In this document: positions 18,132 through 28,092 of the stretch, piece after piece | How the letters are laid out: each line of letters opens with the position of its first letter | Position numbering within the stretch: position 1 is the stretch's first letter | DNA from: Streptomyces antimycoticus | GTDB lineage: Bacteria > Actinomycetota > Actinomycetes > Streptomycetales > Streptomycetaceae | Length of the DNA: 64,000 bases | Reading direction: 5' to 3' | Assembly: GCF_005405925.1 (NCBI RefSeq) | Contig: NZ_BJHV01000001.1 | Span: 7,936,001 to 8,000,000, forward strand | The notes under the pieces: generated by a model | Databases searched by the model: none | What the model was told of the DNA's origin: nothing | The model's input: only the letters and a program-made list of their open reading frames with translations | Program-made: the position numbers and the translations under genes

Positions 18132-19256
18132 ATGGACCTGTACGAACACCAGGCACGGGAACTCCTCCGAGAAAACGGCGTATTGGTGCCGCGAGCCGAG
18201 GTCGTGGACACGGCCGAAGCCGCCCGCGCCGCCGCCGAGCGGCTCGGCGGCCGCGTCGTCATCAAGGCCCAGGTGAAGACCGGCGGCCGGGGCAAGGCGG
18301 GCGGGGTGAAACTCGCCGACGACCCGGCGGCGGCCGAGCAGACCGCACGACGGATCCTCGGCATGGACATCAAGGGCCACACCGTCCACCGGGTGATGGT
18401 CGCCGAACCGGTCGAGGTGGAACGGGAGATGTACCTCGGCTTCACCCTGGACCGGGCCGCGGGCCGCTTTCTGGCCATCGCCTCCGCCGAGGGCGGTATG
18501 GAGATCGAGGAGGTCGCGGCGCGCCGCCCCGAGGCGGTGGCCCGGATCCCGATCGACCCCGCCGAGGGAGTGACCGAGGCGAAGGCCGACGAGATCGCCG
18601 CCGCCGGGGGACTGCCGCCGGAGACGGCCGGGACCATCAGCCGGCTGTGGACCGTCCTGACCGCGTACGACGCCCTCCTGGTCGAGATCAACCCGCTGGT
18701 GGTGACCCGGAGCGGCGCGATCGTGGCTCTGGACGGAAAGGTCACCCTGGACGACAACGCCCGCTTCCGGCAGCCGTCGTGGGACGACTCAGGCGACCGC
18801 GCCCGGGACCCGCTGGAGGCGCGCGCCGCGGCCGCCGGCCTCGGCTACGTCAAACTGGACGGCCAGGTGGGCGTCATCGGCAACGGCGCGGGCCTGGTGA
18901 TGTCCACCCTGGACGTCGTCGCGGGCTGCGGCGCCCGCCCCGCCGACTTCCTCGACATCGGCGGCGGCGCCTCGGCGCAGGTGATGGCCGACGGGCTGTC
19001 CCTCGTCCTCGACGACCCGGAGGTGCGCTCCGTCCTGGTCAACGTCTTCGGCGGCATCACCGCCTGCGACGCGGTGGCCGACGGCATCGTGCGCGCCCTG
19101 GACACCGTCGCCCTCACCAAGCCACTGGTCGTCCGGCTCGACGGCAACAACGCCGCTCGTGGCCGGGCCATCCTTGGCCAATTGGCTCATCCACTCGTCC
19201 ACCAGGCCGACACCATGGACGGCGCCGCCGCACGCGCCGCCGAACTCGCCGCGTAG
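18132..19256 (+). CDS. sucC: Succinyl-CoA synthetase beta-subunit homologue (ATP-grasp), probable acyl-CoA ligase of the oxalate locus
   Basis: The protein has 374 residues. [17 protein letters not shown] at the N-terminus, [20 protein letters not shown] (ATP-grasp), [12 protein letters not shown] and [36 protein letters not shown] and VVRLDGNNA are the standard SucC motifs. GGGAG precedes the ATG. It sits 12 nt upstream of the alpha-subunit gene and is divergent from oxc. It may be a second, specialised copy that charges or recovers CoA on a dicarboxylate, since housekeeping sucCD is normally not next to oxalate genes; this is inference. Confidence 0.88.
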   Translation: MDLYEHQARELLRENGVLVPRAEVVDTAEAARAAAERLGGRVVIKAQVKTGGRGKAGGVKLADDPAAAEQTARRILGMDIKGHTVHRVMVAEPVEVEREMYLGFTLDRAAGRFLAIASAEGGMEIEEVAARRPEAVARIPIDPAEGVTEAKADEIAAAGGLPPETAGTISRLWTVLTAYDALLVEINPLVVTRSGAIVALDGKVTLDDNARFRQPSWDDSGDRARDPLEARAAAAGLGYVKLDGQVGVIGNGAGLVMSTLDVVAGCGARPADFLDIGGGASAQVMADGLSLVLDDPEVRSVLVNVFGGITACDAVADGIVRALDTVALTKPLVVRLDGNNAARGRAILGQLAHPLVHQADTMDGAAARAAELAA

Positions 19257-19268
19257 GGGGCGCACATC

Positions 19269-20174
19269 ATGGCCATCTTCCTCACCAAGGACAGCAAGGT
19301 CATCGTCCAGGGCATGACGGGCGCGGAAGGCATGAAGCACACCCGGCGGATGCTCGCCGCCGGCACCGATGTCGTCGGTGGCGTCAATCCGCGCAAAGCA
19401 GGGGCCCGGGTCGAGATCGGCGGCCGTACGGTGCCCGTCTTCGGCTCCGTGCGCGAGGCCATGGACGCCACCGGCGCCGATGTGAGCGTCCTGTTCGTCC
19501 CGCCGCCCCACGCCAAGGCCGCCGTCACCGAGGCCGCCGACGCCCGGATCCCGCTCGCCGTCGTCATCACCGAGGGCATCCCGGTCCATGACGCGGTCGC
19601 CTTCCAGGCGTACGCCCGGGCCCGCGCCACCAGGATCATCGGCCCCAACTGCCCCGGGCTGATCTCCCCGGGCCAGTCCAACGCCGGCATCATCCCCGCC
19701 GACATCACCAAACCGGGCCGGATCGGGCTCGTCTCCAAGTCCGGCACGCTCACCTACCAACTGATGTACGAGCTGCGCGACATCGGCTTCTCCACCTGCG
19801 TGGGCATCGGCGGCGACCCGGTCATCGGCACCACGCATATCGACGCGCTGGCCGCCTTCGAGGCCGACCCCGACACCGACCTCATCGTGATGATCGGGGA
19901 GATCGGCGGCGACGCGGAGGAGCGCGCCGCGCGGTACATCGCCGACCACGTCACCAAGCCGGTCGTCGGCTACATCGCCGGCTTCACCGCCCCCGAGGGC
20001 CGCACCATGGGCCACGCGGGCGCCATCGTCTCCGGCTCCTCGGGCACCGCCGCGGCCAAGAAGGCGGCGCTGGAGGCGGCGGGCGTGAGCGTGGGAGCCA
20101 CCCCAACTGAGACCGCTGGGCTGGTGGTGGCCCTGCTGGACGATCTGGCCGAAACACCCGGCAACGTCGCGTGA
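19269..20174 (+). CDS. sucD: Succinyl-CoA synthetase alpha-subunit homologue
   Basis: The protein has 301 residues. It starts [21 protein letters not shown] and has the CoA-binding Rossmann text [60 protein letters not shown] and the phospho-histidine loop [21 protein letters not shown]. This is the nucleotide- and CoA-handling subunit partner of the gene before it. The pair keeps all key motifs, so an active ligase is expected; the acid used is not proven. Confidence 0.9.
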   Translation: MAIFLTKDSKVIVQGMTGAEGMKHTRRMLAAGTDVVGGVNPRKAGARVEIGGRTVPVFGSVREAMDATGADVSVLFVPPPHAKAAVTEAADARIPLAVVITEGIPVHDAVAFQAYARARATRIIGPNCPGLISPGQSNAGIIPADITKPGRIGLVSKSGTLTYQLMYELRDIGFSTCVGIGGDPVIGTTHIDALAAFEADPDTDLIVMIGEIGGDAEERAARYIADHVTKPVVGYIAGFTAPEGRTMGHAGAIVSGSSGTAAAKKAALEAAGVSVGATPTETAGLVVALLDDLAETPGNVA

Positions 20175-20364
20175 GGTGAGCCGTACCCGCTCCGCGAACC
20201 GGTCACCGTCACGCTCCGTGCCGCCACCTTCCTCCCCGTAGGGACACCCGCCACGCACAGCCACGCCGCGTACGTGGCGGGTGACGTACGGACCGCCATA
20301 GCCCGGCACACCCACACCCCGCCACATCCCGCCCGCGCCCGTGCAACGAGAGCGGAGATCACCG

Positions 20365-21908
20365 ATGGCACCCACCCTCACCCTCAAGCCCGGAACCGCC
20401 TGGGGCGACGCCTGGCAGCGCTGCTTGGCCGCCGCCCCCGAGGCGTTCCAGGACGACCGCGTCCTCAACCTCTGGGACGGCACCTGGCACCGCGACGGCC
20501 GGGCCCTCCCCGCCACCACCCCCGTCGACGGCACCCCGATCGCGGGCCCGCCACGGCTCGACGCCACCACCGCCCACCAGGCCGTACGCGCCTCCCTCGA
20601 CCAGCACCGCGGCTGGCGCCATATCCCCCTCCCCGAGCGCCGGGCGCGGGTGTCCGCCACCCTCGACGCGCTCTGCGAGCACCGGGGACTGCTCGCCCTG
20701 CTCCTGGTCTGGGAGATCGGCAAGCCCTGGCGGCTGGCCCAGGCCGATGTGGACCGGGCCATCGACGGTGTCCGCTGGTACGTCGACGAGATCGACCGCA
20801 TGGCCGAGGGCCGCACCCCGCTGCCCGGCCCGGTCTCCAACATCGCCAGCTGGAACTACCCGATGAGCGTCCTCGCCCACGCCCTGCTCGTCCAGGCGCT
20901 GGCCGGCAACGCCGTCATCGCCAAGACCCCCACCGACGGCGGGCTGGCCTGCCTCACCCTCGCCTGCGCGCTCGCCGCCCGCGAGGGCATCCCGGTCACC
21001 CTCGTCAGCGGCAGCGGCGGTGAACTCTCCGAGGCCCTGGTCCGCTCGCCCGAGATCGGCTGCGTCTCCTTCGTCGGCGGCCGCGACACCGGCGCCCGGG
21101 TCGCCACCGCCGTCGCCGACCTCGGCAAGCGCCACATCCTGGAGCAGGAGGGGCTCAACGCCTGGGGCATCTGGAACTTCACCGACTGGGACGCCCTCGC
21201 CCCGCTGATCCGCAAGACCTTCGACTACGGCAAACAGCGCTGCACCGCCTACCCGCGCTTCGTCGTCCAGCGCTCGTCCTTCGACGCCTTCCTCTCCGTC
21301 TACCTCCCGGCGGTGCGCGCCATCCGCGTGGGCCACCCCTTGGCCGTGGAGCACCCCACCGACCAGGTCCCCGACCTGGACTTCGGCCCCCTGATCAACG
21401 CGGCCAAGGCCAAGGAGCTCGCCGACCAGGTGGCCGAGGCCATCGACCGCGGCGCCGTCCCCCTCCACCGCGGCGACCTCGCCGACGGCCACTTCCTCCC
21501 CGGCCAGGACCTCTCCGCCTACGCGCCGCCCGTCACCCTCCTCAACCCGCCCTCCACCTCCCCGCTCCACCACGCCGAGCCCTTCGGCCCCGTCGACACC
21601 CTCGTCCTGGTCGACACCGAGGCCGAACTGCTCGCCGCCATGAACGCCAGCAACGGCGCCCTCGTCGCCACCCTCTCCTGCGACGACCCCGTCACCTACG
21701 CCCGCCTGGCCCCCAGATCCGCGCCTTCAAAACCGGCCACGGCACGCCCCGCTCCCGCGGCGACCGCGACGAACTCTTCGGCGGCTTCGGCGCCTCCTGG
21801 CGCGGCGCCTTCGTCGGCGGCGACCTCCTGATCCGCGCCGTCACCGAGGGCCCGGCCTCCGAGCGCCTCCCCGGCAACTTCCCCGACTACCACCTGATGC
21901 CCAACTAG
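20365..21908 (+). CDS. Aldehyde dehydrogenase family protein, frame broken near its 3' end
   Basis: A protein of about 514 residues. Seen are [65 protein letters not shown], the general-base-like [14 protein letters not shown], and the nucleophile region [14 protein letters not shown]. The frame breaks at the C run 21710-21714; one more C gives [19 protein letters not shown] and continues to [10 protein letters not shown]. It follows sucD after 190 nt without another promoter I can point to. It may oxidise an aldehyde or make an acyl-CoA in the oxalate/glyoxylate network; the substrate is unknown. Confidence 0.78.
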
Positions 21909-21934
21909 TCACTTACACGTCACTCTCCGTGCCG

Positions 21935-21965
21935 ACCCCCGCGTCCCCCAGGTCGGCGCGGGGGT
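21935..21965 (+). terminator. Strong GC hairpin after the aldehyde dehydrogenase gene
   Basis: Perfect 9-bp arms ACCCCCGCG and CGCGGGGGT enclose a 13-nt loop, starting 27 nt after the TAG. There is no T-run, as is common in streptomycetes. It separates the chromosomal operon from the tRNA gene. Confidence 0.5.
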
Positions 21966-22052
21966 GGGCGCCCGGCATACGCAGGTGAAACGCACTCCGA
22001 AACCTTGGTATCGTGGTGCATGTCGCCGCGGCGGGCCGCGGAGACACACCTG

Positions 22053-22137
22053 GTCCGGGTGGCGGAATGGCAGACGCGCTAGCTTGAGGTGCTAGTGCCC
22101 TTTATCGGGCGTGGGGGTTCAAGTCCCCCCTCGGACA
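22053..22137 (+). tRNA. tRNA-Leu (anticodon GAG), integration site of the element
   Basis: The 85-nt gene folds as a class II tRNA. The acceptor arms GTCCGGG and CTCGGAC pair with one G-T wobble, the discriminator is A at 22137, the anticodon stem CTAGC/GCTAG encloses TTGAGGT with GAG at 22086-22088, a variable arm follows, and the T-arm contains GGTTCAAGTCC. The 3' CCA is not encoded. The serine integrase gene on the other strand ends inside the 3' half of this gene, which marks it as the attachment site. Confidence 0.95.
22102..22137. other. Probable att site (left junction) at the tRNA-Leu 3' half
   Basis: The tRNA 3' half is where the chromosome meets the element: ordinary metabolism genes lie to the left and the integrase to the right, with the integrase reading frame running into the tRNA. 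I see no second copy of this 3' segment elsewhere in the window, so the right junction should lie beyond base 64000. The exact crossover core cannot be set from one end. Confidence 0.5.
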
Positions 22138-23784
22138 CGATCTTACGTACACGGATGAAGCGGGTTGTGACTCAACGGTCACGACCCGCTTCTTCATGTT
22201 GTAGGTGAGCGTGAGGCCGAAAGCCTGGTAGAGAGGGGCTTTGCGGTCGGCGGGGGCGGTGAGAAGCCGGTCGGTGAGGTCACCGAGGTCTTTGATCATG
22301 CCGTGGATCTGCTCGTCGGTGAGGACGGTGCACCGGGCGGCGCTGGCGGTGATGAGCTGTTGCTGTGCGGCGGCTTTGTCGGCCTCGGCTTTGCTGATCC
22401 ATGCGGCGACGGTTGCGGGGCTGGCACCGGCGTCGAGTGCCGCACGGTATTGGTTCAGTCTCCGGTCGCAGTCGGTGATGGTGCGGCGGGCGGCCTCGAG
22501 GCCGGGCAAGGGAGTGGTTGTTGCCCGTTGGGATTGCTGCATGGCCTGCAGCGTGGTCTTCAGCTGTCCGGGGGCGAAGACCTGTGCGATCCATCGGTCG
22601 AGTTTCGGGAGAATGACGGCTTCCCGGATGTAGACGGTGAGCGGGTGATCGAGGGTGCCGCTCTTGGCGTATTCGTAGGGGTAGCGGCAGCGGTAGTGGG
22701 GGTGGCCGTGGTTGAAGGTGCCCTGCATCTTGCGGTCGCACAGGGAGCAGCGGATGAGTCCGCGAAGGGCGTAGGTGCGTGGTGTGGTGCGGGGGCTGCG
22801 TTCTGCGGGGTGGTGCTGGCGGCGGTCGTGTCTTCTGGCTTGGGCGCGGGTGAAGGTGGTCTTGCTGATCAGGGGTTCGTGGACGGGTTGGGTAGACCAG
22901 ATCCACTGGTCGGGGGTGTTCCAGGTCTGTTGGGTGCGGTGCCCAGAGTGACATCGTCGATGTCGAGCAGGACTTCCTGCTTGCGTTGTTTGTTCCAGAC
23001 TTCATGGCCGGTGTAGCGGGGGTTGGTGAGGATGGCGCGGACGGCGCTCTTGGACCAGGCGTGGCCATCGCGGTGCGGATTGCGAGCGCGGTCGTGGGCC
23101 GAGGGGCAGGGGATGTTGTCACGGGTCAAGCCTTCGGCGAGGGCGTATAGGCCGGTTCCGCGAAGGTACTCGGTGAAGATGCGGACCACGATGGGCGCGG
23201 TTTGGGGTCGGGTTCGAGACGGTGGAGGCGTTTGCCGTCGGCGGCCTTGGCCGGGTTGGGGTGTGGGCCGGCGTCGGCGAGCCGGTAGCCGTACGGAGGT
23301 CTGCCGCCGAGGTAGCGGCCTTCGATCTTGGCTTGAGAGCCCATGGCGGTGCGTACGCGGATCTTGACGCGATTGCGTTCGCCTTTGCTCATGCCGCCGA
23401 AGACGGACATGACGAGGTCGTGGGCTTCGTTGTCGGGGTCGATCGGCCCGCCGATTTCGGGGACCCAAAGGGGGACGTTGAAGTGGGTGAACAGGGGGAA
23501 GGTGTTGCCGAACTGGTTGCCGTAGAAGGTGCGCTGGGGTTCGCCGATCACGACCGCGTCGAAGCCGCGGTGGGGGTCACGCAGGGCTGTGAGGAGGGCC
23601 GTGGCCTGGGGCGGCGTTTCCAGGGCAGTGCGCGGGAGTGTCCGGCGTCGAAGTATTCGGCGACGATTTCGCCTCCGGCGGGTTCGATGAGGGCGAGGGC
23701 GCGGGTGAGCTGCCAGTTGCGGGAGGTCTCCGGGTCCTGGAGGTCCTCGGTGGAGCAGCGTCCGGCGAAGGCGAAACGGGGCAT
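22102..23784 (-). CDS. Large serine recombinase (integrase of the element), three frame breaks
   Basis: Joined across three frames this is one protein of about 561 residues. Order: resolvase-type N-terminus FAFAGRCSTEDLQDPETSR with the catalytic Ser; VVIGEPQRTFYGNQFGNTFP; SKGERNRVKIRVRTAM; the recombinase domain GRYLGGRPPYGYRLADAG and NPRYTGHEVWNKQRKQEVLL; a Zn-ribbon IRCSLCDRKMQGTFNHGHPH; then a coiled C-terminal region. Frames change at 23608-23611, 23204-23207 and about 22941; each is healed by one added base. Start 23784 follows a GGAAG. The C-terminus ends antisense in the tRNA gene. It catalyses integration and, with a partner, excision. Confidence 0.85.
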
Positions 23785-23899
23785 GGGCCGTCTTCCTTGG
23801 GATCGCTTGGTGTGCACGGTGGACGGTGGTCGTCCGTCGTACCTCTGGCTCGGCCCGGAGGGCCAGCCGTCCACCGTGTCTTCGCCCGGTCGTGGGTAG

Positions 23900-24091
23900 T
23901 CAGCTCTTCTGATGAACGGTGGGGCGGTGTTGGTACTCGTCCTGGATGAAGGCCAGCAGCGCTTCAGCGGCATGCTGCGTGAGCGGCACAGGACCGTCCG
24001 GGAGGATCACGGTCACCTCGGGCGGCTCATCCGCTTGCTGGACCTGGCGCACTGTTGCTGGGGAGCTTGTGGTGGTAACGGCTGGTGTCAT
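23900..24091 (-). CDS. Small protein of 63 residues between methyltransferase and integrase
   Basis: The ATG overlaps the methyltransferase stop as ATGA, so it is co-translated with it. The sequence MTPAVTTTSSPATVRQVQQ, EVTVILPDGPVPLTQHAAEA and LLAFIQDEYQHRP is acidic to neutral, with a helical C-terminal half and no membrane segment. I do not recognise a family. Its place directly upstream of the integrase makes a directionality factor or integrase regulator possible, but no helix-turn-helix is evident. Confidence 0.65.
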   Translation of the reverse strand: MTPAVTTTSSPATVRQVQQADEPPEVTVILPDGPVPLTQHAAEALLAFIQDEYQHRPTVHQKS

Positions 24092-25059
24092 GGCATACCC
24101 GTTTCGTGTGCGCGCGTTCCTAGCCTTGTCTTCCGATGGGATCGGGGGTAGCGGCAGCGTTCGGTCCCGGCTTGCCGCTCCCGGCGGGCGCACAGCGGCC
24201 GGGAGGCGGCTGAGGACTTCTCGGGGCGGGTGAAGATGAGGACGTCCTCGTGTTGTACGAGGTGGAGGGGGACGCCCTGGCGGCGGGCGTCGCGGACGTT
24301 CTTCAGCTGAAAGAACGAGGGACGGGCAATCAGTCGGCCGTCGCGGATGCCGGCGAGGAGAGCGACACAGCGCTCCGCCGGGACGAGCCCGGCGGCTTGT
24401 CCGGTGGCCAGGACGGCGGAGGGTAGATCGATGAGTTCGCCTTGGGTACGCCAGGGCCGGGTGGTGACGACGACGGTGCCGCCCGGGCGCAGCACCGCCC
24501 GGCACTGGGTGAGAATTTTGGAGAAGCCGTCCAGGAGCTGGTCGGTGGAGACGTGGGCGAGGTTGTGCGGGTCGCGGCCGTATCGGTAGTCCGTTTTGGC
24601 CACGCCGCGCTCGCCGGTTTCGCGCGTGCAGTGGACCCGGCCATGGGCCGATCGTCCGTATGGCGGTGAGGTGACTACCAGCGCGACCTTGCCGTGAAGG
24701 TCGGCGTCGACCAACTGGGTGAGTTGTCGGGCGTCGCCGCACACCACCCGGCCGCTGCCTTGCTCAACATGCCGGACGCTGTGGGCGATGTTGGCCCGGG
24801 CGATCCGGGCCCAGCGGGTTTCGTACTCGACTCCGAGGGCGTGGCGGTGGTGGCGGATGGCCTCGACCAAGGTGGTGCCGATGCCGCACATCGGGTCCAG
24901 GACCAGTTCACCCGGTTTGGTGTAGGTGCGGATGGCGTGGGCGGCGATCGCGGGCAGCATCTTGGCGGGGTGCGCGTTCGAGCCGGACACGTAGCGGTCG
25001 GCGCGCTGGGCGGGGGCGGATGTGGGTGCGGTGTTCCACACCGATTCGCGGTCGGACAT
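24088..25059 (-). CDS. DNA methyltransferase (SAM-dependent, SPPY type)
   Basis: The 323-residue protein starts by placing the substrate region before the SAM site: RYVSGSNAHPAKMLPAIAAH, then motif I LDPMCGIGTTLVEAI, the acidic LGVEYETRWARIAR, VVCGDARQLT, and motif IV VALVVTSPPYGRSAHG. The SPPY form is usual in N4-cytosine and some N6-adenine DNA methyltransferases; a RNA guanine methyltransferase of related fold cannot be excluded. No restriction endonuclease gene lies beside it, so it looks like an orphan enzyme protecting the element. It lies 17 nt after the companion gene and overlaps the small gene that follows. Confidence 0.8.
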   Translation of the reverse strand: MSDRESVWNTAPTSAPAQRADRYVSGSNAHPAKMLPAIAAHAIRTYTKPGELVLDPMCGIGTTLVEAIRHHRHALGVEYETRWARIARANIAHSVRHVEQGSGRVVCGDARQLTQLVDADLHGKVALVVTSPPYGRSAHGRVHCTRETGERGVAKTDYRYGRDPHNLAHVSTDQLLDGFSKILTQCRAVLRPGGTVVVTTRPWRTQGELIDLPSAVLATGQAAGLVPAERCVALLAGIRDGRLIARPSFFQLKNVRDARRQGVPLHLVQHEDVLIFTRPEKSSAASRPLCARRERQAGTERCRYPRSHRKTRLGTRAHETGMP

Positions 25060-25076
25060 GGCGTCGTGCCCTTCGG

Positions 25077-25799
25077 TCAGGCGCTGTTGATCGCGGACAG
25101 CACGAGGAGATCGGAGTGGATGAGTCCGGGCGGTGCGCCCTCGGGCGGGGTGGGCGTGATGCGGCCGCCGACGGGGTGTCCGTGGACGATGACGATGTGC
25201 TGGAGGTAGCGGAAGCCGGCGGTGCGGGCGGAGGCGATGAGGGATCCGAGCGGGTCGGTCAGGCGTCCGGCGTCGCGGCGCTGTCTGGTGGCGAGCAGCA
25301 AGACGCCGTTACGGAAGAGGAGGCGATGGGCTCGGTGGAAGAATCCGGACCAGCCGTTCTCCATCGCGCCCGGCATCTGGTCACAGGAGGGGACCGGTTC
25401 GTCGTCGGGGACGGGGAGGGTGTCGGGGTGCAGTTCCGCGAGCAGTACCGGGGCCGTGCGGGCGCTTCTGCTGCCTTCGTGGCCAGCGAGGTAGGTGACG
25501 CGGGTCCGGGTGTCCATGCCCGGTTCGGTGTCGCGAATTTGGATCTTGATCAGGCGCGCGGGCGGGTGGCCGGGTCGGTGCGTGAACTCAGCGCGGATCT
25601 TGTCCAACGCCCAGCCGGGCAGCACCCCGCAGGGGGCGGAGTCCTCGCTCGGGTCATTCAAGGCGGGGGCCCACACGGTGGTCGGCAGAGGGCGGGATGC
25701 GCCGGGGCGGCTGGTGGTGGTGCGGTGGTGGTCGGACTTCGTCATCGGCTGGTGGCGCCCGGGTACGGGGATCCGGCCGTCTGGTGCTGACGTGATCAA
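25077..25799 (-). CDS. Probable degenerate methyltransferase-like partner protein
   Basis: The protein has 240 residues from a TTG at 25799; an ATG at 25745 is an alternative start and neither has a good ribosome binding site. The second half (SGFFHRAHRLLFRNGVLLLA, then LGSLIASARTAGFRYLQH) resembles the C-terminal half of a Rossmann methyltransferase and parallels text in the enzyme encoded just downstream (CRAVLRPGGTVVVTTRPWRT). No SAM-binding motif I or catalytic PPY is visible. It may form a heterodimer with that enzyme or be a regulatory relic. Upstream, 25800-26201 holds no gene I can support. Confidence 0.55.
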   Translation of the reverse strand: MITSAPDGRIPVPGRHQPMTKSDHHRTTTSRPGASRPLPTTVWAPALNDPSEDSAPCGVLPGWALDKIRAEFTHRPGHPPARLIKIQIRDTEPGMDTRTRVTYLAGHEGSRSARTAPVLLAELHPDTLPVPDDEPVPSCDQMPGAMENGWSGFFHRAHRLLFRNGVLLLATRQRRDAGRLTDPLGSLIASARTAGFRYLQHIVIVHGHPVGGRITPTPPEGAPPGLIHSDLLVLSAINSA

Positions 25800-26201
25800 T
25801 AGAGATTCAGGCTGCGGGCCTTTGCCACTGTCTGCGGTTCAGCTTCTGTCATGCGCCCCGGCCGTTCCGAAGGGATCGGACGCGCCGTGGCCGAATGGTC
25901 CGTCTGAATTCGCAGGTGGGCGCGGGTGCGAGCCGGTCGCGAGCCATGAGCGGGCCATCATGGGCGGGCCCGCGCATGGAGGGTCGCTGGTGAAGTTTGA
26001 GCGCATGCTGGCGACGGCAAACCACCCTTTGTGCCCATGTGCGGCCAGGACTCGGACCACTCCCGCGCATCATGCGTGACGTACAACACAGGTGCCCTGT
26101 TGTGAACCCGCGTAATGGCTCCGGCCCTGCGGCCTCTCTCTCATCACCAAGCGCCGTCGAAAGCGAAGGCGTGCCGGCACCTTCGGGAGGGGCCTCTACT
26201 C

Positions 26202-26354
26202 ATGCACGGTCAGATGGATCAGCGCATGGCGCTGTTGCTGCTGACGGGCAGCGTCACTGTGTACGTCGCCTTTGAGCATCCTTCGTTCGGTACGGCCCTC
26301 TTGGTCGGAGTGGGCGTGGTGACGCTGCTGCACCTTCTCCTCAAAGATCGCTGA
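26202..26354 (+). CDS. Small membrane protein (50 residues)
   Basis: GGGAGGGG lies nine bases before the ATG. The protein MHGQMDQRMALLLLTGSVTV, YVAFEHPSFGTALLVGVG, VVTLLHLLLKDR has two hydrophobic segments (residues about 9-22 and 28-47) joined by a short loop, and a basic C-terminus. Similar tiny proteins are common in streptomycete conjugative elements next to transfer genes. I cannot assign a role beyond membrane location. The 257-nt gap to the next gene holds nothing obvious. Confidence 0.6.
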   Translation: MHGQMDQRMALLLLTGSVTVYVAFEHPSFGTALLVGVGVVTLLHLLLKDR

Positions 26355-26611
26355 TCCACGCAAGCGGTCATGTGCCTGCAGATCCCGAGCACGGACGCCA
26401 ATTCAAGACTCTTCATGTTCGATTCCTGCTGGCTCTGTACGGGCCTTGGCCCTGTTCACTGCCGCCGAGCCGGAGGTGGGCCATCGCACGTGGCGGTCCA
26501 TGGGGCGGTGTGTTGTCCGGTGGTGGTGCGCGGGTGGGTCAGGGGTGGCGCGGTGGGGTGAAAGGGCTGGCGGCGGAAGTTGTCCGAACCCCTTCTCGCA
26601 GGAGTCGCGCT

Positions 26612-27387
26612 ATGCATCACCGTCCCGTACACCGCCCGCACACCGCCCGGCTCTCGCCGCTGGAGGAGCTGGAGCAGTCTTTCCTCGCGCTCGCCCGTAC
26701 CGCCACGCCACTGACCATGCCCGCACACCTGGTGTGTGACGGCCCGTCGGAGGAGGTGTGGCCGGTCGATCAGATCCGCGTCCGGCTGGCGCACCCCAGC
26801 ACTCGGCCCGAGCTGCGGGCACGCACATGGAGCGAGGTCGTGCGTCGCGCGCACGAGCTCGGTGAGCCGTGGCCGGTGGTGGCCGTGGCCATGACGGTTC
26901 CGGTGCTGCGCCGGATGCTGTCCCGCCTGGCCCGCCCAGCTCATCTGGAGCGTCAGGAAGTCGAGCAGGAAGCTCTCGCCGCGGTAGCTGTCGCCCTTGC
27001 GGGGGTGGATGCGGGTGATCCGGGGTGGACCGGGAGCTGTTCGCGGCTGCGGACCGCGCGGTTCACCGCCTGGTCTACGCGGCTCGTCGTCGCGGGGAGC
27101 GGGAGGCGGGTGAGCCGATGGTCCAGCTGGGGCGCCTGCGTGCCCGCGCAACCGTCGAGGACCTGGAGGGCTTGACGGTGTCGGATGAGTACCAGGTGTT
27201 GGCTCGTGCGGTGCGGGCCCGGGTGGTGGACGTGGCCGAGGCGCAGCTGATCGCCCGCACGCGGCTGCGGGGCGAGTCGATGGGGGCGCTTGCGGGTGAG
27301 CGTGGGGTGAGTATGCGTCAGCTGTACCGGCATCGCACCGCCGCCGAACAGCGCCTGGCTTCTCACCTGCGTCATCAGGGCCGGTAG
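26612..27387 (+). CDS. Helical DNA-binding-like protein with C-terminal HTH, frame broken
   Basis: AGGAG at 26600-26604 precedes the ATG. The frame breaks at the GGGG run 27022-27025; one more G gives AGDPGVDRELFAAADRAVHR and a single protein of about 258 residues. The C-terminus ARTRLRGESMGALAGERGVS then MRQLYRHRTAAEQRLASHL is a sigma-region-4 or LuxR-like helix-turn-helix. It is probably a transcriptional regulator of the transfer genes that start 330 nt downstream. The 27388-27714 gap shows no gene; the GGAGGTG at its end is the ribosome binding site of the pilin-like gene. Confidence 0.65.
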
Positions 27388-27714
27388 GGAGCCATGCGGG
27401 GGACGTCCGGGGCCGCGGCGTCAACGCTCCGGTCCCGGATTCTCTATCAATGGGCAGACGAGGGTTTCTTCTGATTCTCCTGGATCGGCGGGAGCCCTCG
27501 GGCCTGGCAGGAGCTGATTGTGTATCGCTTCTGCGCTGTCGGGCCGTGTGTTGGGTGGGGTGGGCGCTCCGTCTCGTGCTGACACCCCGAGAGCCATCCG
27601 GTAGCCGCCGAAGGAGGCCGGCCCCGGGCGAAGGATCCGGCTCACCCCGCCCGTTTCCTGCCGTCCATGCGTTTTCTGTCTGCCTGTTCTCGTGCCTGAT
27701 GGAGGTGCCCTGTC

Positions 27715-28092
27715 ATGCTCAGCCGCTTCCGTCCGCGACCGGCCGCCGCACGTCAGTTGATGCGCTGTGGGCTCCGGCTGGTGTTCACCATTCCAATGAC
27801 CGCCGTTTTGCTGTTGGCGGATCCGCCCGTGGTGTGGGCGGTGGCGACGATCCCGGAGGTCATCTCCAATCTGCGGGATGAGGTTGTCGGCCTGCTTGCC
27901 GGGCTTGCCACGCTCTTCCTCACCTTCGGCGGCCTGCGCTACCTCATGGCCGGGGGCGACCCGGGAGAGGTTGAAGCTTCGAAGCGAGCGCTGAAGGCCG
28001 CGGCGATCGGCTACGGGCTGGCGATCCTCGCCCCGGTCCTGGTGGCCGTGTTGAAGCAGATCGTGGGCGTCGACGAAGGCGGCGGGCAATGA
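27715..28092 (+). CDS. T4SS pilin-like membrane protein (VirB2/TrbC-like)
   Basis: The 125-residue protein has a cleavable or anchoring N-terminal hydrophobic segment (VFTIPMTAVLLLADPPVVWA) and two later ones (EVVGLLAGLATLFLTFGGLRYL and AIGYGLAILAPVLVAVLKQI), with GGDPGEVEASKRALKAA between them. This two-helix pattern with a GD/GNPxxVExAKR-like loop is typical of pilin-type subunits of Gram-positive type IV secretion systems. It is the first gene of the transfer operon and overlaps the next ATG. Confidence 0.75.
   Translation: MLSRFRPRPAAARQLMRCGLRLVFTIPMTAVLLLADPPVVWAVATIPEVISNLRDEVVGLLAGLATLFLTFGGLRYLMAGGDPGEVEASKRALKAAAIGYGLAILAPVLVAVLKQIVGVDEGGGQ

Noticed and set aside
22053..22137. Search for the second att copy within the window
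   Set aside because: I found no other copy of the tRNA 3' segment by eye up to 64000, so no right junction is claimed.
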